Below, in pieces: positions 1 to 8,920 of a DNA stretch of 52,583 bases (the first letter of the stretch is position 1; every line of letters begins with the position of its first letter). The notes beneath the pieces are model-generated. The model was given only the letters and a program-made list of their open reading frames with translations, was not told where the DNA came from and searched no databases. The position numbers and the translations under genes are program-made. The DNA lies in assembly GCA_031291645.1 (NCBI GenBank), contig JARLIQ010000109.1, forward strand, positions 1-52,583, given 5' to 3'. The stretch is from Caulobacteraceae bacterium. Lineage in GTDB: Bacteria > Pseudomonadota > Alphaproteobacteria > Caulobacterales > Caulobacteraceae.

Positions 1-840
1 CGAAGCCGGCGGGGCGTCGGGGACCGGAGCCGGCGGGACGGCGTCGCCGTCGATGGGGGTCGCGCCGGCCGTGGCGGGGGCCGGCGGCGGCGTGGCCGGG
101 TCGTCGAACGACGGCAGGGATTCGACCGGCACCCCGCCGCCCTCGATCTCGCCCTGCTTGTTCTGCAGGTAGACCGATCGCAGCGTCGCATAGGGATCGG
201 TCGCGTCGCTCAGCACGGCGTTCAGCTGGGCCTCGGTCATCACCCGGGTGTCCAGGCCGCCGACCAGGCCGCGGATGGTGCTGATCTCGGGCCGGTTGGC
301 GTAGCCGACCCAGTGGAAGGGGTCGATCACGAGGTCGACGCCGCTGCCGATCAGGTCGCGCACGGTGGTCGGGCCGACCAGGGGCACGAACATGTAGGGG
401 CCCGGTCCCGCCCCGTAGCGGCCCAGGGTCACCCCGAACTCGTTGTCGTGGTGCGGCAGGCCCGAATGACCGGCGACGTCGAACAGGCCGAGGATCCCGA
501 TCGTGGAATTGGTGATGAAGCGCACGGCCGGCACGCCGGCCCGCTTGAACCGAAGCTGCAGGACGTCGTTGAAGAAGGCGACGGGCTCGGAGAGGTTGAC
601 CACCACATTGTGCACCCCCTTGCCGACCGGGCCGGGCGAGAGGGCGTGGAACAGATGGGCGGCGGGACGGATGATCACCCGGTCCAGGCCGCCCTGGAAG
701 GCGAAGGCCACGCGGTTGATCCGCTCCCACGGATCGCCGGGCGCGTGGCCCGCCGCCGCGGGCGCGCTCGCCGCGTGCGCCGCCGGGGCGGCGCTGATGA
801 CCATGGCGCCGACCACTGCGGCAAATGCGGACCCGCGCAT
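1..840 (-). CDS. mlaA: MlaA-family outer-membrane lipid asymmetry protein (3' end cut by window)
   Basis: The reading frame runs from the ATG at 840 off the left edge, so the C-terminus is missing. The protein contains the MlaA core: a DPWERINR entry motif near residue 36, then segments such as FITNSTIGILGLFDVA and NEFGVTLGRYG that are typical of VacJ/MlaA. In the family this outer-membrane protein removes phospholipid from the outer leaflet and passes it to MlaC. The start is fixed by an AGGAGG just upstream. The N-terminus is a plain signal peptide ending near AAHA; no lipobox cysteine is visible, although classical MlaA is a lipoprotein. A long Pro/Ala-rich tail follows the domain. It is divergent from the HpnN-like transporter, which suggests a shared lipid-transport role. 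Confidence 0.9.
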   Translation of the reverse strand, partial: MRGSAFAAVVGAMVISAAPAAHAASAPAAAGHAPGDPWERINRVAFAFQGGLDRVIIRPAAHLFHALSPGPVGKGVHNVVVNLSEPVAFFNDVLQLRFKRAGVPAVRFITNSTIGILGLFDVAGHSGLPHHDNEFGVTLGRYGAGPGPYMFVPLVGPTTVRDLIGSGVDLVIDPFHWVGYANRPEISTIRGLVGGLDTRVMTEAQLNAVLSDATDPYATLRSVYLQNKQGEIEGGGVPVESLPSFDDPATPPPAPATAGATPIDGDAVPPAPVPDAPPAS

Positions 841-1038
841 ATGCGCCTCCTTATTGAAGCAACGCATATTGGCGTCCTGGCGCCTTGCGCAACCGAAACC
901 TTCGTTGCAACAGCGGGCATGCGACCGGCGGCGGGCTGGACGAGGTGCGCTCGACCGTGCTCAAACCGGGCGTTTTCCCTATGGCGAGGGGGTCATGGAC
1001 AGGTCGGGACCCGGCGGCTCAGCGCAGCGTGAAGCGCA

Positions 1039-3642
1039 GTGAACGGGCGTCCATCGCTGATCGGGCGGCTGGTCGCCCTGTGCGCCGACCGCGCGTGGCT
1101 GGTCGTGACGTTGGGCCTAGTGCTGGCCGCCGCGGCCGCGGCCTACACCGTCGGCCACTTTTCCATGAACACCAACACCGACGAACTGATCTCGGCCAAG
1201 CTGGCCTGGCGCCAGCGCGGCGCGGCGTTCGACAAGGTGTTTCCGCCGAACGGCGCCCGGATCGTGGTGGTGGTCGACGGCCAGACCCCCGAGCTGGCCG
1301 AGCAGGGCGCGGCGGCGCTCGCGGCCCGGCTCAGCGCGCAGCCGAAGCTGTTCCACGCCGTGCGGCGGCCGGACGCGGGGCCGTTCTGGTCGCACAACGG
1401 CCTGCTCTATGCGAGCGTGGCCGACGTCCAGACCTCGATGGACCAGTTGATCAAGGCCCAGCCCTTCCTGGGCCCGGTGGCGGCGGACCCGTCGCTGCGC
1501 GGCCTGATGGGCACGCTGACCACCGCGCTCCAGGGCGTCAGCGCCGGCCAGGCCAGCCTCGACGACCTGCACAGTCCGATCAGCCGGCTGGCCGACGCGC
1601 TGGAGGGAATCCGGACCGGCAAGCCGACCTTCTTCTCGTGGCGCGCGCTGGTCAGCGGGGGCAAGCCGGACGCGCACGAACTGCGTCACCTGATCCTGGT
1701 CGACCCCAGCCTCAATTTCGCCCAGCTGGAGCCCGGCAGCGAGTCGAGCACGGCGATCCGCCAGACCGCCAAGGCGCTGCAGCTCGACCCCGCCCACGGC
1801 GTCACCGTGCGCCTGACCGGGCCGGTGCCGCTGCAGGACGAGGAGTTCGCCACCCTGACCGACCGCGCCCTCCTGATCGGCGCCCTCGCCTTCGTCGCCA
1901 TCGTCATGATGCTGTCGCTGGCGGTGCGCTCGAAGCGGCTGATCGTCGCGATCCTGGCGACGACCGGCGTCGGGCTGCTGACGACCATGGCGGTCGGGCT
2001 TCTGTGCTTCCACCGGTTCAACGCCATCTCGGTGGCCTTCATCCCGCTGTTCGTCGGCCTGGGCATCGATTTCGGCATCCAGTTCAGCGTCCGCTTCCGC
2101 ACCGAGAGCGCGGGCGCGGCCGACCTGCGCCAGGCGCTGATCGCCACGGGGCGCGGCATGGGCCGCTCGTTGACCCTGGCGGCGACCGCGATCGCGGCCG
2201 GCTTCCTGGCCTTCGCCCCGACGGACTATGTGGGCATCCAGCAGCTCGGCGTCGTCGCCGGGCTGGGCATGTTCATCGCGCTCGGCCTGAACCTGACCCT
2301 GCTGCCGGCGCTCATCCGGATCCTCAGGCCCCAGGGCGACGCCGCGCCGGCCGACCTGACCATCATGTCCAGGGTCGACGACTGGGTGCTGGGCCACCGC
2401 AAGCTGGTCATCGGGACGGCGCTGGCGGCGGCGGCGGTCTCGGTCGCCCTGCTGCCGCTGCTGCACTTCGACTTCAACCCGATGCACCTGCGCAGCGCCC
2501 AGGCGGAGTCGGTCGCGACCCTGCTCGACCTGATGCGCGACCCGGACCAGACGCCCAACACGATCCAGGCGATCCGGCCCAACCTGGCCGCGGCCGACCA
2601 GCTCGCCGCCAAGGTCCGCGCCCTGCCCCAGGTCGCCGACGCGCGCACCCTGTCCAGCCTGACGCCGGCCGACCAGCCGCAGAAGATCGCCATCATCGCC
2701 GACGCGGCCGGACTTCTCGACCTGACGCTGAACCCGATCATGGTGGCCCCGCCGCCCAGCGACGCGGAGGTGGTGGACAGCCTGAACCAGACCGCCGCGG
2801 CCCTGCGCTCGGCGGCGACGGGGAACACCCCGGCGGCGGCCGACGCCCGGCGCCTGGCGGCCGACCTGGACTGGCTGGCCAAGGCGGGCCCGGACGCGCG
2901 GGCCAAGGCGGACCAGGTGCTGATGCCCGGCTTCGCCGCCCTGCTCGACCAGGTCCGCGCCCTGCTGCAGCCCCAGCCCGTCAGCCTCCAGACCCTGCCG
3001 CCCGACCTAGTGCGCGACTGGATGGCGCCGGACGGCCGCGCGCGCATCTCCGTCACGCCCAAGGGGGATTCGAACAGCAACGCCGTGCTCAACCGCTTCA
3101 TCGCCGCGGTGACCAGGCTGATCCCGGACGCCACCGGGACGGCGATCGGCATCCAGCAGGGCGGCCATACCGTCGCCGGCGCCTTCACCGAGGCGGGCGT
3201 GCTGTCCTTCATCGCCATCACCAGCCTGTTGCTGATCGTGCTGCGGCGGGTTCGGGACGTGGCCATCACCATGGCCCCGATCATCCTGACGGGGCTGTTG
3301 ACCATGGGCAGCTGCGTGGTGATCGGCCAGCCGCTGAATTTCGCCAACATCATCGCCCTGCCGCTGCTGTTCGGCATCGGCGTGGCCTTCCACATCTATT
3401 TCGTGATGTCCTGGCGCTCCGGCGGCTCGCACCTGCTGACGTCGAGCCTGGCGCGGGCGATCTTCTTCAGCGCCCTGACCACGGCCACGGGCTTCGGCAG
3501 CCTGTGGGCGTCGCGCCACCCGGGCACGGCCAGCATGGGCCTGCTGCTGATGATCTCGCTGGTCTGGACCCTGGTCTCGGCCCTGCTGTTCCAGCCGGCC
3601 CTGATGGGCCCGCCGCCGGCCCGGCTGGAGCCGGCGGACTGA
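1039..3642 (+). CDS. hpnN: HpnN-like RND/MMPL-family lipid transporter
   Basis: An 867-residue inner-membrane protein of the RND superfamily (MMPL branch), closest in length and pattern to hopanoid-associated HpnN. An N-terminal membrane helix (about residues 17-35) is followed by a large periplasmic loop, a block of helices containing the sterol-sensing-like stretch GLGIDFGIQF, a second periplasmic loop with repeated Ala/Asp-rich helices, and a final five-helix block ending near residue 855. HpnN is reported to carry hopanoids to the outer membrane; no hopanoid synthesis genes lie in this window, so the cargo here is inferred. The start is a GTG at 1039 with only a weak ribosome site. It is divergent from mlaA and convergent with the MlaC/HpnM-like gene, 22 bases away. 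Confidence 0.85.
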   Translation: MNGRPSLIGRLVALCADRAWLVVTLGLVLAAAAAAYTVGHFSMNTNTDELISAKLAWRQRGAAFDKVFPPNGARIVVVVDGQTPELAEQGAAALAARLSAQPKLFHAVRRPDAGPFWSHNGLLYASVADVQTSMDQLIKAQPFLGPVAADPSLRGLMGTLTTALQGVSAGQASLDDLHSPISRLADALEGIRTGKPTFFSWRALVSGGKPDAHELRHLILVDPSLNFAQLEPGSESSTAIRQTAKALQLDPAHGVTVRLTGPVPLQDEEFATLTDRALLIGALAFVAIVMMLSLAVRSKRLIVAILATTGVGLLTTMAVGLLCFHRFNAISVAFIPLFVGLGIDFGIQFSVRFRTESAGAADLRQALIATGRGMGRSLTLAATAIAAGFLAFAPTDYVGIQQLGVVAGLGMFIALGLNLTLLPALIRILRPQGDAAPADLTIMSRVDDWVLGHRKLVIGTALAAAAVSVALLPLLHFDFNPMHLRSAQAESVATLLDLMRDPDQTPNTIQAIRPNLAAADQLAAKVRALPQVADARTLSSLTPADQPQKIAIIADAAGLLDLTLNPIMVAPPPSDAEVVDSLNQTAAALRSAATGNTPAAADARRLAADLDWLAKAGPDARAKADQVLMPGFAALLDQVRALLQPQPVSLQTLPPDLVRDWMAPDGRARISVTPKGDSNSNAVLNRFIAAVTRLIPDATGTAIGIQQGGHTVAGAFTEAGVLSFIAITSLLLIVLRRVRDVAITMAPIILTGLLTMGSCVVIGQPLNFANIIALPLLFGIGVAFHIYFVMSWRSGGSHLLTSSLARAIFFSALTTATGFGSLWASRHPGTASMGLLLMISLVWTLVSALLFQPALMGPPPARLEPAD

Positions 3643-3664
3643 GCGACGACGGCGTCGGGCCGCG

Positions 3665-4279
3665 TCACTTCATCAGGTTGTCGACCAGGCTGTTCAGGTG
3701 GGACAGGAGGCCCGCCGCGCCGCCCGAGGCGATCGGCGCGGCGAAGTCCGAGCGGCGGGTGGTCAGCTGGCTGATCGAGCCGAAATAGATGTCGATGATC
3801 TTCCAGGTCCCGCCCGACTCCCGCATCCGGTAGGTCAGGTTCACCGGCGAGTCGTTCGGCCGGTACATGTGGGTCTGGACGATCTTGTCGGGTCCGCGGG
3901 TCTGGACGTTGGGGTCGATCTCGAACCGCTGGCCGCTGTAGTCGGCGAAGTTATGGGCGTAGCTGGCGATCGAAAGCCGGGTGAAGGCCTCGATGGTCGC
4001 CTGCTGCTGGGCGGGGGTGAAGCTGGCCCAGGCCGGCCCGACCGCGAACTTGGTCATCGTCGGCAGGTCGAAGGTTCGATGGACCACCGGCGCCAGGCGC
4101 TGGTAGCGCCCCTTGGGACCCAGGCTCTTGCCGTCCTTCATGACGCTGAGCAGCGTCGAGTCGAAGGCGTCGATGGGGGCGATGGCCGGGTCCGCCGCGC
4201 GGGCCGGGCCCGCGACCAGCGGGGCGAACATCAGCGCGAGCAGCGCAACCAGCAACGGCAGGCGTTTGAGCGTCCGCAT
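3665..4279 (-). CDS. hpnM: MlaC/HpnM-family periplasmic lipid-binding protein
   Basis: A 204-residue exported protein. Residues 1-22 form a signal peptide (MRTLKRLPLLVALLALMFA, cleavage near ARA). The mature part has the Ttg2/MlaC features FDLPTMTKFAVGPAW and a C-terminal beta portion with TWKIIDIYFGSIS. MlaC-type proteins ferry phospholipid across the periplasm; the HpnM subgroup is found with hopanoid genes and HpnN. The ATG at 4279 has GGAG upstream and begins a clean signal peptide. The gene lies 38 bases downstream of the flavoprotein gene on the same strand and faces hpnN. Together with mlaA and hpnN it forms a compact lipid-trafficking group, without the MlaFEDB importer in view. Confidence 0.8.
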   Translation of the reverse strand: MRTLKRLPLLVALLALMFAPLVAGPARAADPAIAPIDAFDSTLLSVMKDGKSLGPKGRYQRLAPVVHRTFDLPTMTKFAVGPAWASFTPAQQQATIEAFTRLSIASYAHNFADYSGQRFEIDPNVQTRGPDKIVQTHMYRPNDSPVNLTYRMRESGGTWKIIDIYFGSISQLTTRRSDFAAPIASGGAAGLLSHLNSLVDNLMK

Positions 4280-4317
4280 CGTGATCCATTCTCCTTCGGT
4301 CTCGACCGACCGGGGTG

Positions 4318-5805
4318 CTAACCGGCCACGGGCTCGGCGCCTAGTCCCAGGCCGCGCATCATCTCCCCTCGGCCGGGGCCTGGCGAGGGCGGATAAAGGT
4401 CGGCATTGCGGCGCCGGCCCTTGGCCCAGACTCCCAGCACCTTGGCGAGGTTGCCGGGTCGCTTCAGCCAGACGCCGGGCGGCTCGATCATGTGGAAGTC
4501 GCGCAGGGCCGCGCGCATCAGCGCCACGTCCGAGCGCAGGGCGATGCGGATCCCGTCGTTGAGGAAGCTGGTCATCACCCGCGCGCGCAGGGGCGCGACA
4601 TAGGCCGGGTCCTGGACGTTTTTCGCCCGCCGGACGGAGGCCCGGTCCTGGCTGCGCATGTCGTCGAAATAGGGGGTCAGCTCGGCCTTGACCCGCGCGT
4701 CGTACAGCCGCGCCCGCGCCGCCGGATCGGCCGTCTCCTCCAGCACGTCGCGCAGGATGTAGGCCTCGATCGCGGCGAACGAACAGCCGCGGCCATAGAG
4801 CGGGTTGGTCCGGATCAGGCTGTCGCCGACCGCGAAGAAGCCCAGGGTGGCGCGCTGGTCGGCGGCCACCAGGCTGCGCCAGCGGCTCTTCAGGTCGCCC
4901 ATGCCGAACACCTTGCTGATCGGCTCGGCGCGGGCCGCGTCGGTCCAGGGCGCGATGCCCGGGAACATGGCGCAGATGCGGTCGAACACCTCCGGCCGCA
5001 CGACGTTCTGGCGCAGCGCCATCTCGATCTCGGGCACGGCGAGGGTGACCGAGAAACAGCGGTTGTCGCCCGGGAACAGGCCGTACTTGATGAAGCCCAG
5101 GTCGCCGGTGCCGGGCGCCTTGTTCCTGGGCGGCTCGTCGAGGCCCGGCAGCAGGCGGTAGTGGCGGGTGTAGTAGAGGATGCCGCAATCCTCGCACTCC
5201 TCGCCGATCACCGCGCCCGCCTCGATCAGCTGCTCGATGGCCTGGGAGTTCTTGCCGCCCGCGTCGATGACCGCGTCGGCGCGCCATTCCGCCGGCTCGC
5301 CCGCCACCTCGCCCTTCAGGCCGACGACGCGCAGCTGGCCCTCCTCCACCACCTCGATGACCAGGCTGCGGACGATGGCGGAATTGACGATCGAGACGTT
5401 GGCCAGGGTCTCGGCATAGTCGCGGATGACCCATTCCAGGGTCGTGCGCCGGCTGGTCAGCACCGCCATGTCGGCATCGCCCGGGCTCGGCCGGTACTCG
5501 GCCTTCAGCCGCTCGGGCAGCATGTCGGCGAAGCCGATCTCGCGGCAGCCGGCCTCCAGCAGCCTGGCCAGCAGGGCGGGGTGGTTGTCCTTGATCAGGT
5601 TGCGCAGCCGCGCCAGGAAGGCGTGGCTGTGGCGCAGGTGGCCGACCCCGCGCCGGTTCCAGTCGAAGAAGGCCTGGTCGGCGCTCTCCTGCGGCGGGGC
5701 GGCGTCGCGCTCCACCAGCACGATCTCGCGCCCGGTCGGCGCCAGCGCCAGCGCCAGGCAAAGACCCGCCATGCCCGCGCCGATCACCAGGATGCGTTCC
5801 GCCAT
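4318..5805 (-). CDS. FAD-dependent oxidoreductase
   Basis: A 495-residue flavoprotein of the p-hydroxybenzoate-hydroxylase-like fold. The N-terminal dinucleotide-binding motif is GAGMAG at residues 9-14, with the ribose-binding acidic residue in LVERD near 32. A second FAD motif, AVGDSLIRTNPLYGRG, lies near residue 340. A Cys-x-x-Cys pair (C204, C207) sits in GEECEDCGILYY. The substrate is unknown; geranylgeranyl-reductase-like or monooxygenase activity are both possible. Several in-frame ATGs extend upstream to 5892, but GAGGAG precedes the ATG at 5805, which also places the nucleotide-binding motif at the usual distance from the N-terminus. It is likely co-transcribed with the HpnM-like gene, so a role in membrane lipid or isoprenoid modification is a reasonable inference. 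Confidence 0.8.
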   Translation of the reverse strand: MAERILVIGAGMAGLCLALALAPTGREIVLVERDAAPPQESADQAFFDWNRRGVGHLRHSHAFLARLRNLIKDNHPALLARLLEAGCREIGFADMLPERLKAEYRPSPGDADMAVLTSRRTTLEWVIRDYAETLANVSIVNSAIVRSLVIEVVEEGQLRVVGLKGEVAGEPAEWRADAVIDAGGKNSQAIEQLIEAGAVIGEECEDCGILYYTRHYRLLPGLDEPPRNKAPGTGDLGFIKYGLFPGDNRCFSVTLAVPEIEMALRQNVVRPEVFDRICAMFPGIAPWTDAARAEPISKVFGMGDLKSRWRSLVAADQRATLGFFAVGDSLIRTNPLYGRGCSFAAIEAYILRDVLEETADPAARARLYDARVKAELTPYFDDMRSQDRASVRRAKNVQDPAYVAPLRARVMTSFLNDGIRIALRSDVALMRAALRDFHMIEPPGVWLKRPGNLAKVLGVWAKGRRRNADLYPPSPGPGRGEMMRGLGLGAEPVAG

Positions 5806-5954
5806 CGCCGCCGCGCTCCTCATCCGCCCCGCGCCCATCCTGCCGAACAACGCCCGATTAGCCCAGAGCCCATTGCGGCCCCTTTGATTCATTGGACAAG
5901 CGGGCGTTCGCAGCCCTAGCTTTCGCCCGTAAATTTGACGGAGGGAAGGCGCGG

Positions 5955-6728
5955 ATGGATCTGCAACTGAAGGGCAAGGCGGCGGTCGTCACCGGGGCGT
6001 CGCGCGGCATCGGGCGGGCGATCGCCGAACTGCTCGCGGACGAAGGCGCCAACGTCGCCATCTGCGCGCGCAATCCGGCCGAGGTCGAGGCGGCGGTCTC
6101 GGCGCTGGACGCCAAGGGGATCGAGGCCTGGGGCGCGGCGGTGGACATCGCCGACGGCGACGGGCTGAAGGCCTTCGTGGCGGAGGCCGCCGACCGGATG
6201 GGCGGGATCGACATCCTGGTCTCCAACGCCAGCGCCCTGCCCAACGATTCCAGCGAAGCGGCCTGGAAGGCGCTGTTCGACGTCGACATCATGGGCGCGG
6301 TCCGCTCGTTCGAGGCCGGCCGGCCGTTCCTGGAGAAGGCAGGCGAGACCACGGGCGACGCGGCCTTCCTGATCATCTCCTCGGTCTCGGCGGCCGAGGC
6401 GGGCAGTGGCGTCTCGGCCTATGGCGCGATGAAGTCGGCGCTGATCCACTACGCCAAGGGCCTGGCGCGCGAGAACGCGTCCAAGCACATCCGCGCCAAC
6501 GTGATCTCGCCGGGCACGGTGTTCTTCGAGGGCGGCGTCTGGGGCCGGGTCAAGGCGGCCGCGCCGGCCTTCTTCGAGACCATGATCAAGCGCAACCCCA
6601 CCGGCCGGATGGCGACGCCCGAGGAGATCGCCAACGCGACGGTCTTCCTGGCCAGCCCGCTCTCGGCCTTCACCACCGGGGTCAACCTGGTGGTCGACGG
6701 CGCGATCAGCAGCCGGGTCAACTTCTAG
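5955..6728 (+). CDS. SDR-family oxidoreductase
   Basis: A 257-residue classical short-chain dehydrogenase. It has the cofactor motif TGASRGIG near residues 14-21, NAS in place of the usual NAG after strand 4, a catalytic serine in ISSVSAAE, and the YxxxK pair in SAYGAMKSA. Arg residues just after the glycine-rich motif (ARNPAEV) suggest NADP(H). The C-terminus GVNLVVDGAISSRVNF is typical. An in-frame ATG exists at 5892, but GAGGGA ends a few bases before the ATG at 5955, which gives the normal family N-terminus. The amidase gene follows 16 bases later with its own ribosome site, so the two are probably an operon. The substrate is not identifiable from sequence. Confidence 0.88.
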   Translation: MDLQLKGKAAVVTGASRGIGRAIAELLADEGANVAICARNPAEVEAAVSALDAKGIEAWGAAVDIADGDGLKAFVAEAADRMGGIDILVSNASALPNDSSEAAWKALFDVDIMGAVRSFEAGRPFLEKAGETTGDAAFLIISSVSAAEAGSGVSAYGAMKSALIHYAKGLARENASKHIRANVISPGTVFFEGGVWGRVKAAAPAFFETMIKRNPTGRMATPEEIANATVFLASPLSAFTTGVNLVVDGAISSRVNF

Positions 6729-6744
6729 CCGCAGGGAGGCGGGG

Positions 6745-8175
6745 ATGGCGTTCGAGGAATACGCTGAGTACGACGGCCTCGGCCTGGCGGCCCTGGTGGA
6801 GGCGGGCGAGGTCTCGCCGGCCGAGCTGGTCGAGGCCGCGATCGAGCGGATCGAGCGCCACAACGGCGTCTTGAACGCGGTGGTCCACAAGGCCTACGAC
6901 GAGGCGCGGCGCGTGGCCAAGGGCGACCTGCCCGGCGGCGCGTTCCGCGGCGTGCCCTTCCTGATCAAGGACCTGGGCATGCCGGTGGCCGGCTGGCCGC
7001 GCACCTCCGGCAGCCGTTTCGCCGCCAACATCGTCGACGCCGAGGACTGCGGCCTCGTCGCGCGCTACCGCCAGAGCGGGGTGGTGCTGCTGGGCAAGAC
7101 CAACACCCCGGAATACGGCATCACCGGCACGACCGAGTCGGCCCTGCTCGGCCCCTGCCGCAATCCCTGGAACCCCGACCACATCGCCGGCGGCTCGTCC
7201 GGCGGGGCGGCGTCCTCGGTGGCGGCGGGGATCGCGCCCCTGGCCCACGCCAGCGACGGCCTGGGCTCGATCCGCATCCCCGCCGCCTGCTGCGGCCTGG
7301 TGGGCCTGAAGGTCACCCGCGACCGCAACCCGAACCTGCCCGACGCCTACGACTACGCCCAGGGCTTCGTCGTCGACCACGTCGTCAGCCGCACGGTGCG
7401 CGACAGCGCCGCCATGCTGGACGCCACCGGCTATCCCGAGCCGGCCTCGCCCTATCCGGCCCCGCCGAAGGAGCGGCCCTACCTGGAGGAGGTGGCGCGC
7501 GAGCCGGGCCGCCTGCGCATCGCCTGGTCGTCCGAGACGCCCTCGGGCCGGCCGATCGACCCGGAGGTGCGCGCGGCGCTGGAGGCCACCGCCAGGCTGC
7601 TGGAGGGCCTGGGCCACGACCTGGTGGAGCAGGGGCTGGGCATCGACTACCGCGCCCTCTACGCCGCCCGCGCCCCGCTCTCGGGGGCCAATTTCGCCGC
7701 CGGCATGAAGCGGCTGATCCAGGAGGTCGGCCGCGAGCCGGAACCGGACGAGCTGGAGCCGCTCACCTGGGTCTCGCTCAAGGGCGGGCGCAAGGTCACC
7801 GGCGAGGACGCGCTGTGGGGCCTGCAGGAGCTGCGCCGCCTGAACCGCAACACCCTGGCCCTGTTCGAGACCTTCGACGTCTACCTGACCCCGGTGATGG
7901 GAACGCCGCCGCCGCCGATCGGCTACATCGACCCGGTGGCCGTGGAGCCGCGCGAGCTGATGCGCCGCCAGGGCCAGGCCTTCCCCTTCACCCCGCCGTT
8001 CAACTTCTCGGGCCAGCCGTCGCTGTCCCTGCCCCTGGCGCGCTCGGCCACGGGGCTTCCGATCGGGATGATGTTCACCGGCCGCTACGCCGACGAGGCC
8101 ACCCTGTTTCGCCTGGCCGCCCAGCTCGAGGTCGCCGCGCCCTGGAAGGACCTGCGGCCGGCGATCTGGAACTAG
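6745..8175 (+). CDS. Amidase-signature family hydrolase, cytoplasmic
   Basis: A 476-residue amidase-signature enzyme without a signal peptide. The Ser-cis-Ser-Lys triad is visible: K75 in FLIKDLG, S151/S152 in AGGSSGGAAS, and the nucleophile S175 in DGLGSIRIPAA. The family hydrolyses amide bonds in many substrates, from fatty amides to aryl acid amides and 6-aminohexanoate oligomers; the substrate here is unknown. A strong AGGGAGG-type ribosome site precedes the ATG at 6745. It is downstream of the SDR gene in the same direction. Its neighbour across the convergent junction is an HD-domain protein followed by a second, exported amidase, so this area may process one amide-containing compound on both sides of the membrane. 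Confidence 0.9.
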   Translation: MAFEEYAEYDGLGLAALVEAGEVSPAELVEAAIERIERHNGVLNAVVHKAYDEARRVAKGDLPGGAFRGVPFLIKDLGMPVAGWPRTSGSRFAANIVDAEDCGLVARYRQSGVVLLGKTNTPEYGITGTTESALLGPCRNPWNPDHIAGGSSGGAASSVAAGIAPLAHASDGLGSIRIPAACCGLVGLKVTRDRNPNLPDAYDYAQGFVVDHVVSRTVRDSAAMLDATGYPEPASPYPAPPKERPYLEEVAREPGRLRIAWSSETPSGRPIDPEVRAALEATARLLEGLGHDLVEQGLGIDYRALYAARAPLSGANFAAGMKRLIQEVGREPEPDELEPLTWVSLKGGRKVTGEDALWGLQELRRLNRNTLALFETFDVYLTPVMGTPPPPIGYIDPVAVEPRELMRRQGQAFPFTPPFNFSGQPSLSLPLARSATGLPIGMMFTGRYADEATLFRLAAQLEVAAPWKDLRPAIWN

Positions 8176-8198
8176 GGGCCGCGTCGGACCGGCATTCC

Positions 8199-8232
8199 TC
8201 CGCTCGTCCCCGCGAAGGCGGGGACGAGCGGA
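8199..8232. terminator. Perfect hairpin at a convergent gene junction
   Basis: A 15-base-pair inverted repeat with a 4-base loop. The arms read CGCTCGTCCCCGC and its complement, and lie between the stop of the amidase (+) and the stop of the HD protein (-). There is no long T-run on either side, so it may be a bidirectional terminator or a mobile intergenic repeat. Hairpins with the core TCCCCGCGAAGGCGGGGA are common between genes in Caulobacter and sphingomonads. Confidence 0.65.
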
Positions 8233-8255
8233 TTGGGGTTGGGCTGGAAGGCCGG

Positions 8256-8861
8256 CTACGACAGGGCGCGCTTGTAGATCGAGCGCTTGGGCGCGGCCAG
8301 CACGCGCCGGAGCATCGGCTCGAACGCCTCCAGCGGCATGGAGTCGTAGTTCGGGTCGAACGCGCTCTGGTCGTACAGGTGGCAGAACTGGGCGGTGTAT
8401 TCGAAGTCCGGATGGCCGCGGAACTGCTCGCGCATGTCGCGGTCCAGGCCCAGGTGGTGGAAGAAGTAATAGCCCTGGAAGACGCCGTGGTGGTCCAGCA
8501 TCCAGTGGTTCCGCTCGGACACGAACGGCTTGAGGATCACCGCCCCGATCTCCGCGTGGTTGGACGGGCCCAGGATGTCGCCGATGTCGTGGATCAGGGC
8601 GCAGACCACGTATTCCTCGTCCCGCCCGTCGCGGTGGGCGCGCGTGGCGGTCTGCAGCGAATGCTCCAGCCGGTCGACGGAAAAGCCGCCGCAGTCGCCT
8701 TCCAGCAGCTTCAGGTGGGCGATGAGGCGGTCGGGCAGGGCGCGGCTGAACTCGGCCGAGGCGCGGGCGATGGCCATCCAGTCTTCCTGGGTGCCTTCGG
8801 TCATGGCGTGGAACTGGGCGCGGGCTTCCATTTCGTCGTGCTTGGCGTCGCCGTCGGCCAT
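8256..8861 (-). CDS. HD-domain protein, possible mixed-valent di-iron oxygenase (PhnZ-like)
   Basis: A 201-residue, mainly helical soluble protein. Candidate metal ligands are H67 (LEHSLQ), H91-D92 (LIHDIGD), H102 (NHAEI), H124/H125 (LDHHG) and D164 (LYDQSAFD). The 24-residue distance between the first His and the HD pair matches PhnZ-type oxygenases and the wider HD group that includes inositol oxygenase. The function could therefore be C-C or C-P bond cleavage by a di-iron site, or ordinary phosphohydrolysis; sequence alone does not decide. The ATG at 8861 has AGGAG upstream. The gene sits 59 bases downstream of the exported amidase on the same strand. No phosphonate genes are nearby, which weakens a strict PhnZ assignment. 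Confidence 0.75.
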   Translation of the reverse strand: MADGDAKHDEMEARAQFHAMTEGTQEDWMAIARASAEFSRALPDRLIAHLKLLEGDCGGFSVDRLEHSLQTATRAHRDGRDEEYVVCALIHDIGDILGPSNHAEIGAVILKPFVSERNHWMLDHHGVFQGYYFFHHLGLDRDMREQFRGHPDFEYTAQFCHLYDQSAFDPNYDSMPLEAFEPMLRRVLAAPKRSIYKRALS

Positions 8862-8920
8862 GGCGGGGTCTCCTCGAAACTTATCGTCGATCGCCATGGT
8901 GCGCGGACCATGGCCGGCCG

